Counted from the first letter of the stretch, positions 27,901-37,724 are shown. The stretch: DNA of 64,000 bases from Takakia lepidozioides (GCA_030704615.1 CM060734.1:36596042-36660041); one strand, 5' to 3'. Numbers and translations: made by a program. The notes: a model not told the origin generated them from the letters alone.

Positions 27901-30900
27901 CAGAAAGCTCATAGAGCTTATGAGACAAAATGGAAAGAAAAACGGAGTGGGTAGAGACCTGAGAGACAAGGTTGAAGAGATGAAGTTGCTGTATTTTGTC
28001 CCGAAAGAGCAAGTGGCTTGCATGGGGGTTAAGTTCCAGCCAGTCAATTTTGCAGTCATGGTTGAGTGTACCTGCACTCACACCACTGAACAAAACAAGC
28101 CCGGTGTTGCTTAGCAGGTAAAATGTTTCATTTCACTACCAATGATGCAAACTCCACTCATGGTAAATGAACTGAGATCCAGGAAACATGTTTGAGGATG
28201 TGATGAGAAGGGTTCTGTATCCTATGGGTAGGTCTTGCAAAACCCTGCCAAGGGGTTTATAAAGTTGAGTGGTGTATAACTCAATGAAACTAGGCCTATG
28301 AGTGCCATGGTCTTACTCCTTCATGTCTCAGGCTTTACCAACTAGGTGCTGTTTCTATCCTTTTGCTGAGACTTGTTTTTTCTTTGGACCACTCTTCCTG
28401 GTTATGCACTTGGTGAGTATTGCTCTGTTTGCTAACCCTGTCCAGGTCTGCATTTCAAAGAGCAACAGCTAACGCTGATTTTGGACTGTTTTCAGGCACT
28501 GCCTTTCTCCTTTTAGAGGGACTGCATCTGATGTAGTGAGCAGTAGAGATTGATCAGCTGGTGTTTCCACTATTTAGCACTATATCCAGACTTCAATAAC
28601 TCGACGATGGTCAGAAGAGGGACATGCCTCACAAGGTCCAATATCCGAATAGTCTGAAGGTCGATAAGATAGGCTATCTTCTTATTCTCCTCTGTCACTG
28701 AGTCCGGCCCTCTGAATGGACGGTCATTCAGACGCACGCTGATGAGAAAGGGGCTCAGATGCTCAGTGCGGCACGTTCCTAGCACCTGGCGAAAAAGAAC
28801 CTAATATGAAGCCAGACTATCTGAGAAAGATACTATTTTACCCCAACGGTCGGGGCTTCTACTGTATTTGAAACGTTCCACTGAACACTAGAGACTGGGT
28901 CTTAGAAATTCCAAAGAAAGCACTTTCTTCATTTCAGTGGATCCAACATTGCGGGGCAGAACCGATGACTGTCTATACGCAAACAAACTCATGACACCAC
29001 TCCACCACCTTGGCTTTGAATCTCCAGTGGATGATTATGAGTGCTAGGGTGTGGCCCATCAGGATGAACACAAACCCAGGCTGCTAGCTGCTGCATGGTC
29101 TACTAAATAAATCCAAACAATGGATCCCACATTTTATCACAATAGCACAACCTCATTGCAGCCATACTCAACCAAGGAAAGCTCCCCCGCATTATGGACC
29201 ATACAAACGGATGGGTTGTCCACCAGAAATTTCTCATTTCCGCCTCCGCGCCATGGCACCTAGTCACATAGATGCCTTTATACTTTGGCATGTAAGCAAA
29301 GAAATCAATCTATCATTAGCATGCAGACACTGATCCCTTGCCACTCTAAGTGTATTTCTCCACAGCTTTAGGTTAGACCACATTTTTTAGATCTTGACAT
29401 TCAGCACGGTGCCTTGAATGCTTCGCTCAGGAATTTTACGTGTAGTCTTTACTGCTTATACTTAGTTGATGACAGTGACATCTATATCTTCCAAACAGGC
29501 GTCTGACATGGTCATAAAAAGAGATGACATCATCATCATCAAATGATGATGTCATCATCATATGGCCAATCTTGATATAGAAGGGATTTGAGTTTAGTTT
29601 GATGCCTCTCTTATTTGCCTAGCGTGTCAAGCCGGGCGCTTTGCAGTAAGCATATGAAAGAGTTCACTCTTGCGGCAGATAAAGCCCATCAGATCTCACC
29701 CTATTATTGCCCCCTATTGTTGCCCAAAGAAAGCAAACAGATTAAAAAGAACATTGTCTCTAAGATGACATTGCCAATAGTATCATCAAGTTCTTCCCAA
29801 CTTCCAAAAACAATAAAAGCACTCTTGAACCAGAGTGGTTCACCTCTGACAGCTTGCAGCTTTCCAAGTTGCCCATCAGCAGGGTCTCAGGGGTATGTGC
29901 AATCAGGTACTGCATATGACAGGCCCTCCCAATCAAAATCCCACTCAGTCGCTCCCTCTAAACTGGCCATGGGGTCAATGGCCAAAAGGATGCAGCAACC
30001 AGAGTCTCATAAGTACACCTCACAATTGTTTGAAGACCATGTCAGTGAGCAGTTGCAAATTTATGTACACATTCTCTGGTTCTACTGTTTAATTTCAATG
30101 GTTACGTTTCTACGTATGTCCCTTGGATGCCTCTCGTGGACGCAATGAATTTTGTGTATCTTTCTGCCTGTTTAATTCCTATTACAAACAACGGCAAACA
30201 ACGGCTACAGCAAACAACGTCATATGAGTACATTCTTATTACACGCTGAGTGGCTATAGCCTCACTGGATGTCATCTTGACAAACTGGACACCTTTGCCG
30301 TCTAAATTTCTCAAAAATGTCTAGTGAGGACCCGTGAGAAAGGTCTACATTTCCACCCACCTTCTCACAGGAGAGGGTAGGCCTAACTCCAGCCAGCATC
30401 TCTTCTAAATCTACACTCCATGCATTGACAGAAACCAGTCATACCTGGAGTTCCAACTATGTGTACCGTGGAAAGCACCTGGTCATGGTAGATGTTGATT
30501 TTAAGAATTTCCCAGTCATATTGAGATCGAAGTACAATTCGTGTTCCCATGGACAGCCGCCTCACGATCACCTGTACATAAACCAGCTATCCTTTTGCTA
30601 TGGAGGGAAGTGGAATCTGCATTGCACAGTCAAACCTACAGAGAGTTCTATTATACATTACCACCACAGAAGAAAATCCAACCTACAGTAGGTGGAGACT
30701 TAAAACCACTCCCATCAATATGAGATCAGAGGGAGACACTTCCTTCTTCACAGGCTTCTCATCCATGTCAGAATGCTTCCTTATGATGCATTTAGCAGCC
30801 TACCTCGATGAGGCACTTCCATCTCCGCGCATCATGAGGCAAAAATTTACAAGCACAACATAACTTTGGTTTGTCCCTTCTATGGCGTTGGTTTTGGATC

Positions 30901-33900
30901 ATTTGGCCCTTCCTGTCAGTACAAACACCCTGTGTGTACACATATAATTTTCACTTCTTTCATTCTATCCCTGTTGTGCATCCCAGCTTAAACCAGGTCT
31001 AGTGGGCCATAATGTTATATAATTAATTCTGATGTATTTCACAATCTCATTGGCCCCTCGAGCTTCCAGAGGACGTCATTCTAGATGTTTGTCAGGTCCT
31101 TTCATCAAGAGGTTTCGGCCTTGGGCCTCATTGAATGACAGTTCATCTCCTCCAAAGACAAGGCACAGCAGCCACCCAGATCTGAACTTGCAGGCCCCCA
31201 TTGTCATTCCGAAACATCCAGATGAACTAAGTCAGGCACGAGCTGAATGAAACCAAGGCTTCAAGGATCCAGATTTGATGTATATTAAGCTGTGATAGTA
31301 GAGCCTAACCTGGCTTTTGGTTATGTATGTAAATTCAAATTTGTTCTCATAGCGCTGTTTGCGTACGCAGGCATCAAAAATATCAACATTTCCACACAGC
31401 CCTCCCACAGCAAGCTGACTGTCACACCTCAAGCACAAAGAAGGGTGAGTGGCATATAGACATATAGTGACAATTTTGTATTGAGGCCATGTAAAGATTC
31501 AATGGCATTGTTGTTGTTTGCTGTAATTGCCTACTCCAGACACTAGGGAGTGGCAATGTTTATAATGGATGTTAAGATGTACGACATTGCAACTATTGAA
31601 GATTAGTAAGATTCCAAATGTATTCGAAAATGCCACTACAGTAGTCTTTCACTGTGTGATTCTGACATACCGAGGGAATAGACATAACCGAAAAACTACA
31701 GAAAGTGACTAGGTTCACCTGCCATCTGGTTTCCAAGCCAGAGTAGAAACCGTGTAAAGATTTTCCACTTGCACACTTCCAATGTCCTCCCAGAGGCCTT
31801 GCTGGTTTGTGAGACTGAAAGAGCACCCACCTTCACTATGTCATCATCCATGCCCATAGTGTACATCATGTAGGATTAAACGTCCTCAAACCTCACCAAT
31901 GAACAAATGAAATGAAATGAAATGGTGTTTTATAACGTCCGCGGAAAGCTCATAGAGCTTATGGGACAAAATGGAAGAAAACATGAGAGAGGAAACAAAA
32001 ACCAGAGCCAGAGATAAAAACTATTGTTCGAGTGATTGTCTAAGGGTGAGTGCCTCATGAAGAACGGGCTGGAATACAGCTGCCACAGTAAACAGAGAGT
32101 CCACAAGGGAAGGGGAAGCCCCCTCAAAAAGACACTCGTTTTGGCCATTTGCTTTCTGACTTATTAATTTTTGGAAGTGAAGTGGAGTGACTCTGCTCTC
32201 TTCATGATATAAGCTTGTCTTCCTCATTCATTTGTAAGCAATAATATGGTGATGGTCAGAAACAACTTGACAACCGTACTCATCTTTGCTAGAGAAAAGG
32301 ATGGAGAGGGGTGCAGATGGAAGGGGATTTTAGTGGTGGAGAGAAAACCTGAAGACATGGAAGCCATTAAAGCACCCGAGCACCACTGTGTCCCCACTGG
32401 GATTGAAACATGCTGAGCTGAAGTCTTTAGCGGCCTGCCAAGTGTCACCCATGAATCAATTTTTGCATGTGACACATTGATAGGCAACATCAGTTCAAAA
32501 GCAGACTTGAAAGGATGATAAACAAGGTAGCACAGAGTACCTGTATGTTGTTGTAGTCAAATTGCTGCTGAAGTCCTCCATTGGCATCAAAGAAGGCGAC
32601 CTGTAATGCAACAGGACTTGCTTTTGAATTTGTGAGTGCTACGAACCTTCGATACGTACTGTGCTATAAGCTGATCATGGACGTGAAGGGGACTTCTTAT
32701 TGTTCACTTCAAAGGGACCAGCAGTCCTTAAAGTGTTCCAAACAACACTGCTAAGTCAAGGTATAAGAGCCAGATGCAACAGCTTCTGATAAGACTCGCT
32801 ATGCGATATTTTATCTTTGTCCTACCCCTGCATAATTAAGGAAGCCTGTACTTCCCGGAGCTAGTAGTACATCTGATGTAGTGGGCTCTCTCAACGAGTC
32901 TAAATTGTACTTGGATCAGCCATCCTACTACATCCAGGAACCGTCTACCTACTAAGTTGGCAGGTGACTAGCTTATTCGGTGACTACAAGGCAGTTGTGA
33001 TCGCACAGGGTGACCTCCAACATAGCCATGTGGAACCCAACGTGTGGTTACATGAAAATTGGGCTATCTGGAGAAAGCTGCAACTTCTCTGTGTCAATCA
33101 AATTGTGCTTAGGTTGTAGGTTGAAATCCAACCTTGCAGTCAGGTCCGGCAGCGACAATGCTCTTGCCCCAAGCAAGGGCTGATGGCACACTACCTGTGG
33201 CATAGAACGTGCCAAGGGAGTCTTCAATGTGTACATGATGGTGTGTTTGTATACAAACAGAAATTGCAGAGAAATGGTTGTCTAGTTGTAGTAAAAAGGT
33301 GGCTATGTCTACATGTTTTCGTATGGAAGGTGTCCACCTTCCAAACGGAAGCAGCAGCCCTTCGGGTCGAGGTGACACCATAAGTTACACTTGCTTCAGC
33401 AGGAGTCAACCTTCTTTCTTGTTTTCATTAGTCTTCTTTGTGCATCAGGCTGAACTCAGTGGCCTCTCATAAGTCCCAGCTGGGTATCTCCCCCGCTTCA
33501 TCGTGAACAGGTTAATATGGCAGCGCGCAAAACTTCGCTGTCAGTTAGGTGTCTTGGAAGTGTATTGAAGGCTGTATAGAGGATGGTGAGGTTGGGACGC
33601 AGGGAAGAGGGTACCATAATGAGAAAGTTTGACCGCTGAAACCCCCGACAACATGGCCTCCAGAGTGAACCTATAGCACAATCCAAACAACACCAGAATC
33701 TGTTCTGTTAGAAAAGGGTGAGTTCAATGGCTCAGTGGAAAATAATAGTGCAAGTGCTTTTGGGCCCATAGAGCATCAGACTTCCATCTACTTTTACTCG
33801 GGCTGACTGGAATCCATTGACATAGATTTTGGGTCTTTCCTATATAATAACCACACCCACAGGAGGAATGAGGCAAAAGTAGGGTCAAACTCAAAGGCTG

Positions 33901-36759
33901 CAATGGGGAGATAGACTTGGATTGGAAGAGCCACATGCAATGGACCGTGACCCAATGTGTTTGGTGGTGGGTATACCTTCCCAGTGTAAGTGAAGTGTAA
34001 CAAATCATCAAGGAGCGAATTTAGAAAACATTACAGAGCGGCCCTTAGCTAGTCTCTGGGTCCTTACGATGTGAGAGGGAGGAAACAAAGTTAAGAGAAT
34101 GCAGGAATATCAAAAAACCTATATATTGAGCCATCCAGGTGGCCGGCGATGCAAGTGGCACCATCAGGACTGCATGTCAGGCTTACTACTGAGCTTCCCC
34201 CCCCATGCGCATACACCGTGGCACCCCGATTTGTTCGAAGCTGCCCAACCTATTTCTCATGAACAACAAAGCCTCAAAGCCTCTCATCTGGACGTGGTAG
34301 CTGTCATCCTACATTAGGCTTACTGAATGTCCATGAAAGATGCACTGATCAGGAAACAGTTGCCTATGAAATAAAAGCATAGTCCTCCATTGAGGTTAAC
34401 TGTCTTCTCCCGCCAGTTTATGAAACACACGCCGCAATTGCCATCACCCTTGCACAAAGACTGGCTGGAACAGAGGGATACATGTATTACTGGGCTATGC
34501 CTACTCCTCTTGTACAGAAGCAAGCCAAAAGATCAAGAACTGTCACTAAATCCGAACCCTGAAGACCACTCAGCCAGACAACAGTCACTAATGGAAAGAG
34601 ACAGATGTACAGACTAAGACATCTTCCGCATATGCCAGGGCCATACAGGGGTAAAGAGATCACAGGCGCACCTTCACTTTGCCATCTGTAAGGCCAAACA
34701 AAAGCTCATGTTGATGTGTGCTGGGCCACACAATGCTGACAATGGGAGACATTTGCTGAAATTTGTTGCATATGGACTTCTTGTCACCCCACTCTGACCT
34801 GCCTTCCCCACTATTCATGAGATCATGCTCTATCCTTCCTTCTGATTTGGAATAAAATACTTCTATCATATACTTCTCTCATACCATCACCCTTGTTCCC
34901 TCTTCTCCGCCCAAACTGGGTGCAGGGTCTATGGCCACAGGCTACAGCACACAACATCTCATGAGTATTCTCACACCATCACTTGGGATATTTTGGATGT
35001 ATAGTACCACTGATAGATCTTGAACCTCTTATGAATTTTCAGGGAGGTGAGGTACAGTGGCCAAAGGATGGTCTCTCACCCAAGCTTGTAGACAAAGATG
35101 ATATCATCACTCTGGCCAATGGCAAGCCTTGTGCTGTCTGGTGAGAACACCATTGCCGTGACGATGTACATCTTAGACCCCTACAATCATTCATCAAAAT
35201 CACTTAGAATATATTTCCACTATTCCTGAAGAGACAAAGATGGTTCAATTGAATCACAACGTGCAATACTCCCGGCATTACAGCACCCTAGCTTCAGCTC
35301 TCCCAGCTACACTAACCATCAATCTCAAAGGGGCAACCCTGGCTGAGGAAAAGCTATGGCAGTTCTACATCGGGATAGTCACCAACCTACAAAAGGTTAG
35401 AGCCCAGGTAGTCTGTATCTGCAAAGTTACAGCATAACTGTAATCATAATGTAAGAAAATCCCCTCCAAAGAAAGAGAATAAGGAGAGGAATGGAATGTC
35501 TTTTCAAGTGTGATACATTTCAAAGGTTGATGGTATCCAAGAATGGAAGTGATACTTTAGGGTCAGCAGGCTTGGTGGAAAACTTGTCCTTGAGCTCTCC
35601 ATTCTCATCAAACAAATGGACAATTCGATGTAACGTTACAGCAGCCAACCTTCGACTGAGAAAGACCACACCTAGCTTTCAGCTCATAAGTCTCTAATAC
35701 TCACATGATAGAATACAGAGCCAGATAGAGACCTGAAAGTCTATCCATACACCTAATTTTAATTACACCATTGGATCTCCAACAACTGCTATCTACTGTG
35801 AAAACTACCAAAGCTAGAGAACTGGCAGTACGAGGTAAGCAATGTCCTTCCTCTGCCATTAGCTCTTTTCTGGATATTCCAATTTATCATTTACTGTGCT
35901 TGCCAATTCAGCTTTGGATCAAGTGAGCATGGTCGCTGTACACAATACCCCTTGGTCTCCTGGGATGGTTACTATGCGAAGAACCCAAGGAAGCCCAAAG
36001 ATTTTTTGCCAGTGATTGAAGCAAGTACCCAAACTGTTCACCTCCATTTCAAATCTCCAAAAGTGCGGGGACCAGACTGCTTTGCCAGTTTCATTGAAAT
36101 GATATCATTCAGATGAATCTACTGAAAGGAGGTGACAGGGATTTTCTACTGTCTTTTCCATATGTCATGACAGGAGTTCAAGAAAAACCATAGACCCTGA
36201 TTTCCAGTTGTCACATCAACAATCTAAAATGTTGGATCATGATATGATTCATCAAGCTACTTTGACCCACAACACTTCTATTTACTAGCTTCAGTACACC
36301 AGTAACTCCATAATCTCTCTGGTGAACTCAAAGGGGAAATTATGAACCCTCGATCTCATCGCTTCCAAAACTTTGCACAACCGAGGTAGAGAAAGAATTT
36401 TCGATTCTCGTAATTCTCAGCCAATTTGCTAATATCATAGACAGACATTCTTTCCACGCACACAGACACTACACTAAAAGAGACACAGGAAAATAAGTTG
36501 AGTATGTGAACCTTTGGCCACAGACGATCCGCCAACACAAAAAGAGAGAGAGGGAGAGAGAGGAAGAAAGAGCAAAGAAAGAAATTAAATACTTTCGCTG
36601 GGAACAAAAGTAGAGCACTAGACAGAAATAGACATGAGTACGAATAGTCAGCAATCGAATCATCAAGAGAAAGTACCTGTTCGGGGACCAAGCAAGGGCT
36701 GTGACTTTGGCGATGGTGTCGCTGGCTGGCAATAGTGAGGTCAAGTAGCGGAGCTGCAT
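1..36759 (-). CDS. IFT172: IFT172, intraflagellar transport protein 172 (3' end off window)
   Basis: This is the large peripheral subunit of the IFT-B complex, which carries cargo along flagellar microtubules and acts at tip turnaround. In a fern it would serve the spermatozoid. I aligned conceptual minus-strand exons to the animal IFT172 order from memory. They run collinearly from Met1 (ATG at 36,759, first residues [10 protein letters not shown]) to a segment ending AGMACKQ at 979. 45 exons total about 4,670 coding bases, or ~1,560 residues against the usual ~1,750. All adjacent placed exons join in phase except the tentative one at 9,748-9,824. Not found: one exon between 33,195 and 34,118 (end of the first propeller), one between 4,942 and 9,747, and the final exons left of base 1. 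No stop or frameshift was seen in placed exons. Introns reach ~5 kb through LINE insertions. Exon coordinates are in the three block entries. Confidence 0.95.
953..977. repeat. (GA)n/(CT)n microsatellite at splice donor
   Basis: A run of about ten GA dinucleotides on the plus strand. On the IFT172 strand it reads as (CT)n starting only a few bases inside the intron after the donor at 978-977. Confidence 0.9.
979..10348 (-). CDS. IFT172: IFT172 exons 42-47: C-terminal part
   Basis: Exons: 10262-10348 ([10 protein letters not shown]..., phase 0 to 0), a tentative 9748-9824 (LPATDASID), a missing exon, 4872-4941 ([10 protein letters not shown]), 1582-1652 and 979-1083 ([17 protein letters not shown]). 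The junction 4872/1652 is convincing. The split codon (G plus TT) restores an uninterrupted match of the same length as the animal protein, and the next junction is phase 0 on both sides. The LPATDASID exon is weaker because its boundaries rest on one short match. The introns are filled with LINE copies. The last listed exon ends CAG before GT and a (CT)n tract at 976-953; the remaining ~150 residues must lie left of the window. Confidence 0.82.
1084..1581. other. IFT172: IFT172 intron, no further feature seen
   Basis: This is intron sequence between the exons at 979-1083 and 1582-1652. I saw no conserved protein, RNA gene or repeat in it. Confidence 0.5.
1838..2150 (-). repeat. Three tandem LINE 3' ends (hairpin plus ATTTC tail)
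   Basis: Three ~80-100 bp copies of the same LINE 3' untranslated end follow one another at about 1840-1905, 1955-2020 and 2045-2130. Read on the minus strand, each has a TTTTGTCCCATAAG segment, then the hairpin AAGCTCTATGAGCTT, then CGCGGACGTTATAAAG (CCACGG-type in the middle copy), then a TTTCATTTCATTTC tail. Only the rightmost copy is attached to a coding body. The other two are short tail-only copies joined head to tail. Confidence 0.85.
2151..4480 (-). mobile_element. 5'-truncated LINE with reverse transcriptase (YADD) and zinc-finger end
   Basis: The longest LINE copy in the window. The minus-strand ORF 3726-2155 (523 codons) begins inside the RT fingers and contains [17 protein letters not shown], the catalytic [25 protein letters not shown], and a C-terminal zinc-binding region (RLCPARLG... 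[14 protein letters not shown]). The upstream part ([18 protein letters not shown]..., 4,330-3,760) is in another frame, so at least one frameshift separates them. No endonuclease domain is visible, so the copy is 5' truncated near 4.4 kb. It lies in the same orientation as IFT172, within an intron between exons 4872-4941 and 1582-1652. It is presumably non-functional. Confidence 0.88.
4978..5900 (-). mobile_element. LINE 3' fragments, rearranged
   Basis: Minus-strand pieces of the LINE C-terminal zinc region ([27 protein letters not shown] at 5,280-5,110, and a second EVFHYED copy at 5,530-5,480), with further 3'-end sequence to ~5,880. The 3' tail at 4985-5035 carries the hairpin with one stem change (AAGCTC-AAA-GGGCTT on the plus strand). 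It ends in an A/T-rich tail about 45 bases upstream of the IFT172 acceptor at 4,942-4,943. Confidence 0.75.
5901..6600 (-). mobile_element. LINE fragment with 3' tail
   Basis: Minus-strand RT C-terminal pieces: [33 protein letters not shown] and [11 protein letters not shown] at 6,590-6,380. These are followed by zinc-region fragments to 6,026 and a tail at 5,905-5,975 with the hairpin AAGCGC-AAA-GAGCTT and ATTTCATTTC. An internal deletion joins the thumb region to the extreme 3' end. Confidence 0.78.
6601..8182 (-). mobile_element. LINE copy with two tandem 3' tails
   Basis: From 8,180 down: [26 protein letters not shown] (with a frameshift just after it), [39 protein letters not shown], and the zinc region [24 protein letters not shown], then SLEQ stop near 6,791. 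Two complete 3' tails follow at 6,665-6,745 and 6,604-6,665, each with hairpin AAGCTC-ATA-GAGCTT (plus-strand reading). Several frameshifts are present. It abuts the next copy at ~8,182. Confidence 0.82.
8183..9440 (-). mobile_element. LINE copy, RT C-terminal half
   Basis: Minus-strand LINE body from a disrupted AFLAQSL segment near 9,430 through [52 protein letters not shown] and the [14 protein letters not shown] zinc region, to ...TLRQSLEQ stop at 8,219. It has no 3' tail of its own. Its end joins directly onto an internal position of the neighbouring copy, so the pair arose by deletion or nested insertion. Confidence 0.8.
10500..12030 (-). mobile_element. LINE copy, decayed, with 3' tail
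   Basis: Minus-strand pieces: [15 protein letters not shown] and [20 protein letters not shown] near 11,930-11,800, [42 protein letters not shown], then the 3' end with tail at 10,510-10,585 (hairpin AAGCTC-AAA-GAGCTT). At the upper edge (11,950-12,030) lies a diverged tail-like unit (CTTGATAACGCCC... GTGGGACGAAATGG) that looks like a second 3'-end subfamily. Confidence 0.78.
13167..26772 (-). CDS. IFT172: IFT172 exons 20-41: TPR superhelix
   Basis: Exons: 26644-26772, 26346-26441, 25475-25576, 24973-25043, 24571-24667, 24163-24291, 23775-23831, 23025-23189, 20089-20208, 19735-19884, 19332-19529, 19057-19108, 18861-18922, 18703-18780, 18398-18559, 17619-17798, 16749-16814, 15132-15265, 14616-14757, 14261-14407, 13780-13860, 13167-13286. 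Tell-tale segments: [105 protein letters not shown] and [13 protein letters not shown]. They keep the TPR-like helical hairpin pattern of the C-terminal two thirds of the family. Reading frames join with matching phases throughout. The intron between 20,208 and 23,025 carries plus-strand LINE debris and starts with a GC donor. The intron between 15,265 and 16,749 carries organellar DNA. Confidence 0.93.
15435..16690 (-). pseudogene. Degenerate organellar group II intron maturase (nuclear mitochondrial DNA)
   Basis: Within an IFT172 intron the minus strand shows a group II intron reverse transcriptase/maturase in order: [17 protein letters not shown] near 16,050-16,000, ETETLDGI near 15,930, GFRSGRS near 15,800, [19 protein letters not shown] near 15,750-15,700, and after a frameshift [12 protein letters not shown] near 15,565-15,530. 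The RXXYXLLY-, GFRPGRS- and [13 protein letters not shown]-type blocks are hallmarks of mitochondrial or bacterial group II maturases, not LINEs. At least three lesions (frameshifts, an in-frame TGA near 15,660) break it. It stops before the YADD block. Base composition is richer in G+C than its flanks. Best explanation: mitochondrial DNA inserted into the nuclear intron. Confidence 0.8.
16815..17618. other. IFT172: IFT172 intron, no confident feature
   Basis: Intron between exons 16749-16814 and 17619-17798. Several ORFs of 70-130 codons occur on both strands, but I recognise no domain in them and treat them as chance. Confidence 0.4.
20460..20690 (+). repeat. LINE 3' tails (plus orientation)
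   Basis: At least two consecutive 3'-end units with GACGTTATAAAGYACC and a TTTCATTTC tail, at 20,505-20,565 and 20,575-20,650, read on the plus strand. The upper one has lost most of its hairpin. They lie antisense to IFT172 in the intron between exons 20089-20208 and 23025-23189. Confidence 0.75.
20690..22890 (+). mobile_element. LINE fragments, plus orientation, with two 3' tails
   Basis: Three stacked 3' pieces of the YADD LINE: a zinc-region piece at 20,700-20,945, another at 21,000-21,229 ([21 protein letters not shown]), and a longer body at 21,280-22,700 containing [52 protein letters not shown]-type thumb sequence and RIETGRWEN. Frameshifts break it often; the YADD block is split between frames near 21,490. 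It ends with two 3' tails at 22,725-22,810 and 22,815-22,885. Their hairpins keep both stem halves but have loops AC and CTT. Confidence 0.82.
23018..23030 (-). other. IFT172: GC splice donor of an IFT172 intron
   Basis: The exon ends ...SQNQ at CAG (last base 23,025) and the intron starts GCAATC. The protein match and the phase of the next exon (GTTGACGCT at 20,208) leave no other position, so this looks like a GC-AG intron. It is also the intron that took up the plus-strand LINE cluster. Confidence 0.75.
25800..26312. repeat. Two tandem copies of a dispersed non-coding repeat
   Basis: Two ~240-270 bp units (25,805-26,042 and 26,046-26,312) share TGTACTCATAAG, GTAGCCTTGTGGCCAT, CCAGATATCCTCTAGAAA, CTTCACACAAGCATCAATCT and end in TATAGAAGTATAGA. 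A third long copy is at 63,046-63,310, and short relatives lie at 14,850-14,905, 27,577-27,622, 30,205-30,250 and 34,905-34,965. No ORF, terminal repeat or pol III box was seen in the unit, so its class is unknown. Confidence 0.7.
26937..36759 (-). CDS. IFT172: IFT172 exons 1-19: N-terminal WD40 propellers
   Basis: Exons in transcription order: 36677-36759, 35556-35655, 35080-35180, 34672-34798, 34119-34249, (one missing), 33133-33194, 32541-32600, 32349-32434, 31719-31814, 31310-31427, 30479-30571, 29844-29909, 29152-29259, 28628-28785, 27959-28085, 27642-27713, 27264-27332, 26937-27005. Landmarks: [15 protein letters not shown] and [11 protein letters not shown] in exons 3-4, AGHLDGSIY in exon 5, [13 protein letters not shown] in the 33.1 kb exon, [66 protein letters not shown] and [13 protein letters not shown]. 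These match the animal protein in order and spacing. All listed junctions use AG acceptors; donors are GT except the one after 28,628, which reads GC. The two seven-bladed propellers of the family span roughly residues 1-600. Confidence 0.92.
27866..27945 (-). repeat. Solitary LINE 3' tail
   Basis: Tail-only copy (GAAATGAAATGAAATGGTGC ... hairpin AAGCTC-ATA-GAGCTT on the plus strand) lying immediately upstream, on the IFT172 strand, of the exon end at 27,959's intron. Confidence 0.8.
29518..29562. repeat. Palindromic (ATG)n/(CAT)n tract
   Basis: GATGACATCATCATCATC followed by ATGATGATGTCATCATC, an interrupted trinucleotide repeat that folds on itself. It lies in an IFT172 intron. Confidence 0.8.
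31900..32065 (-). repeat. LINE 3' end with tail
   Basis: The last ~60 bases of the LINE body (TCGAGTGATTGTCTAAGGGT on the plus strand) plus one full 3' tail with hairpin AAGCTC-ATA-GAGCTT and a triple ATTTC repeat, in IFT172 orientation. Confidence 0.8.
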
Positions 36760-36984
36760 TGTGGCATCCCAGGCTCATGTGATGCCTGCCACCACGCCAG
36801 GATCGTCTCCCTCGTTCTCTGTCACTATCTCTCTCACCAATTTGTAGTACGTATGAAGTATGAAGGGGGAGCATGCAGTTTGAGCATCGGTTACAATACT
36901 GCCTGGGCCTAACAACGTCAAATTGGTAAATACTAAATACATACGTCAAACTTAAACAAATACGTCCATTTGTGTTTTCTTTTC

Positions 36985-37185
36985 TTTTTTAACAGGGGGA
37001 TTGTATACCTAGGATTTTTTATTTTTTTTTGAAGAACAGGGTCGGACAGAGGCGGCCCTGAAATCTTTATTATTAAAAAAAAACGAGGAAAAAATAACCT
37101 CGAGAAACAACCATGAAGGATGAGAAGGGGGACACCACCCGAGGCCAAGAATCTAGAGAGGCTGCAAGATGCTATGAAGGATCTG
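36985..37185 (-). repeat. Poly(A)-ended LINE (L1-type) 3' remnant
   Basis: On the minus strand: TTTTTTTTTAATAATAAAG, then GGGCCGCCTCTGTCCGAC, CCTGTTCTTC and an A run. This is the arrangement of a plant L1 3' end (polyadenylation signal close to an A tail). It differs from the hairpin/ATTTC family. It lies ~230 bp upstream of the IFT172 start. Confidence 0.5.
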
Positions 37186-37724
37186 CAGGTGGGGGGAGAG
37201 AACTACAGGAGGGAGATGATCTAGTGTCTAGTAGAATTGAAAGAAAGGTGGGCCTTAGATTTGCCCTTCCTAAGTCCTAAGTCGTTTGTTCACGTCCGAA
37301 TTTTAGGCTCCCTGGACTGTTGAGCGCTAGTTGTAGAACTGCCAACATGTCGAGAGGTGGTCATTCCAGATAATCGTTGATTGAGAGGTTCTTGTACAGA
37401 GGTGCCAGCCTTTTCCCAAGGAGTTATCAAAACCGAGAATAATTGCACTCTCCTTCCTTTCACACATCTAACAGCAGCTGTACACAGAACCCGCCACGCT
37501 TTCCGAGCTTCAGACCTAATGTCTAAGTGAACTCTGTATTTGCAAGTTTTCCAAAAAACAAAAAAACAAAAAATAATATTTTTATTATTTTTTGTTTTTT
37601 CCCCTCTGAATGTGCCAGATGAAGGTGACGTTGATGCCAACTTAATCTGGCTGATCTTCTGGGCCAACAACACATGGATCCCTGCGCACATGTTGTTGCA
37701 GTCATCCATGGTTCACTTATCTGG

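Noticed and set aside
29518-29562. Palindrome as an operator or transcription factor site
   Set aside because: It is a low-complexity (ATG)n tract, self-complementary for that reason alone.
33615-33670. IFT172 exon coding [10 protein letters not shown]
   Set aside because: It fitted one position of the propeller by chance, but exon 34119-34249 already codes that part of the protein with a better match and correct phases.
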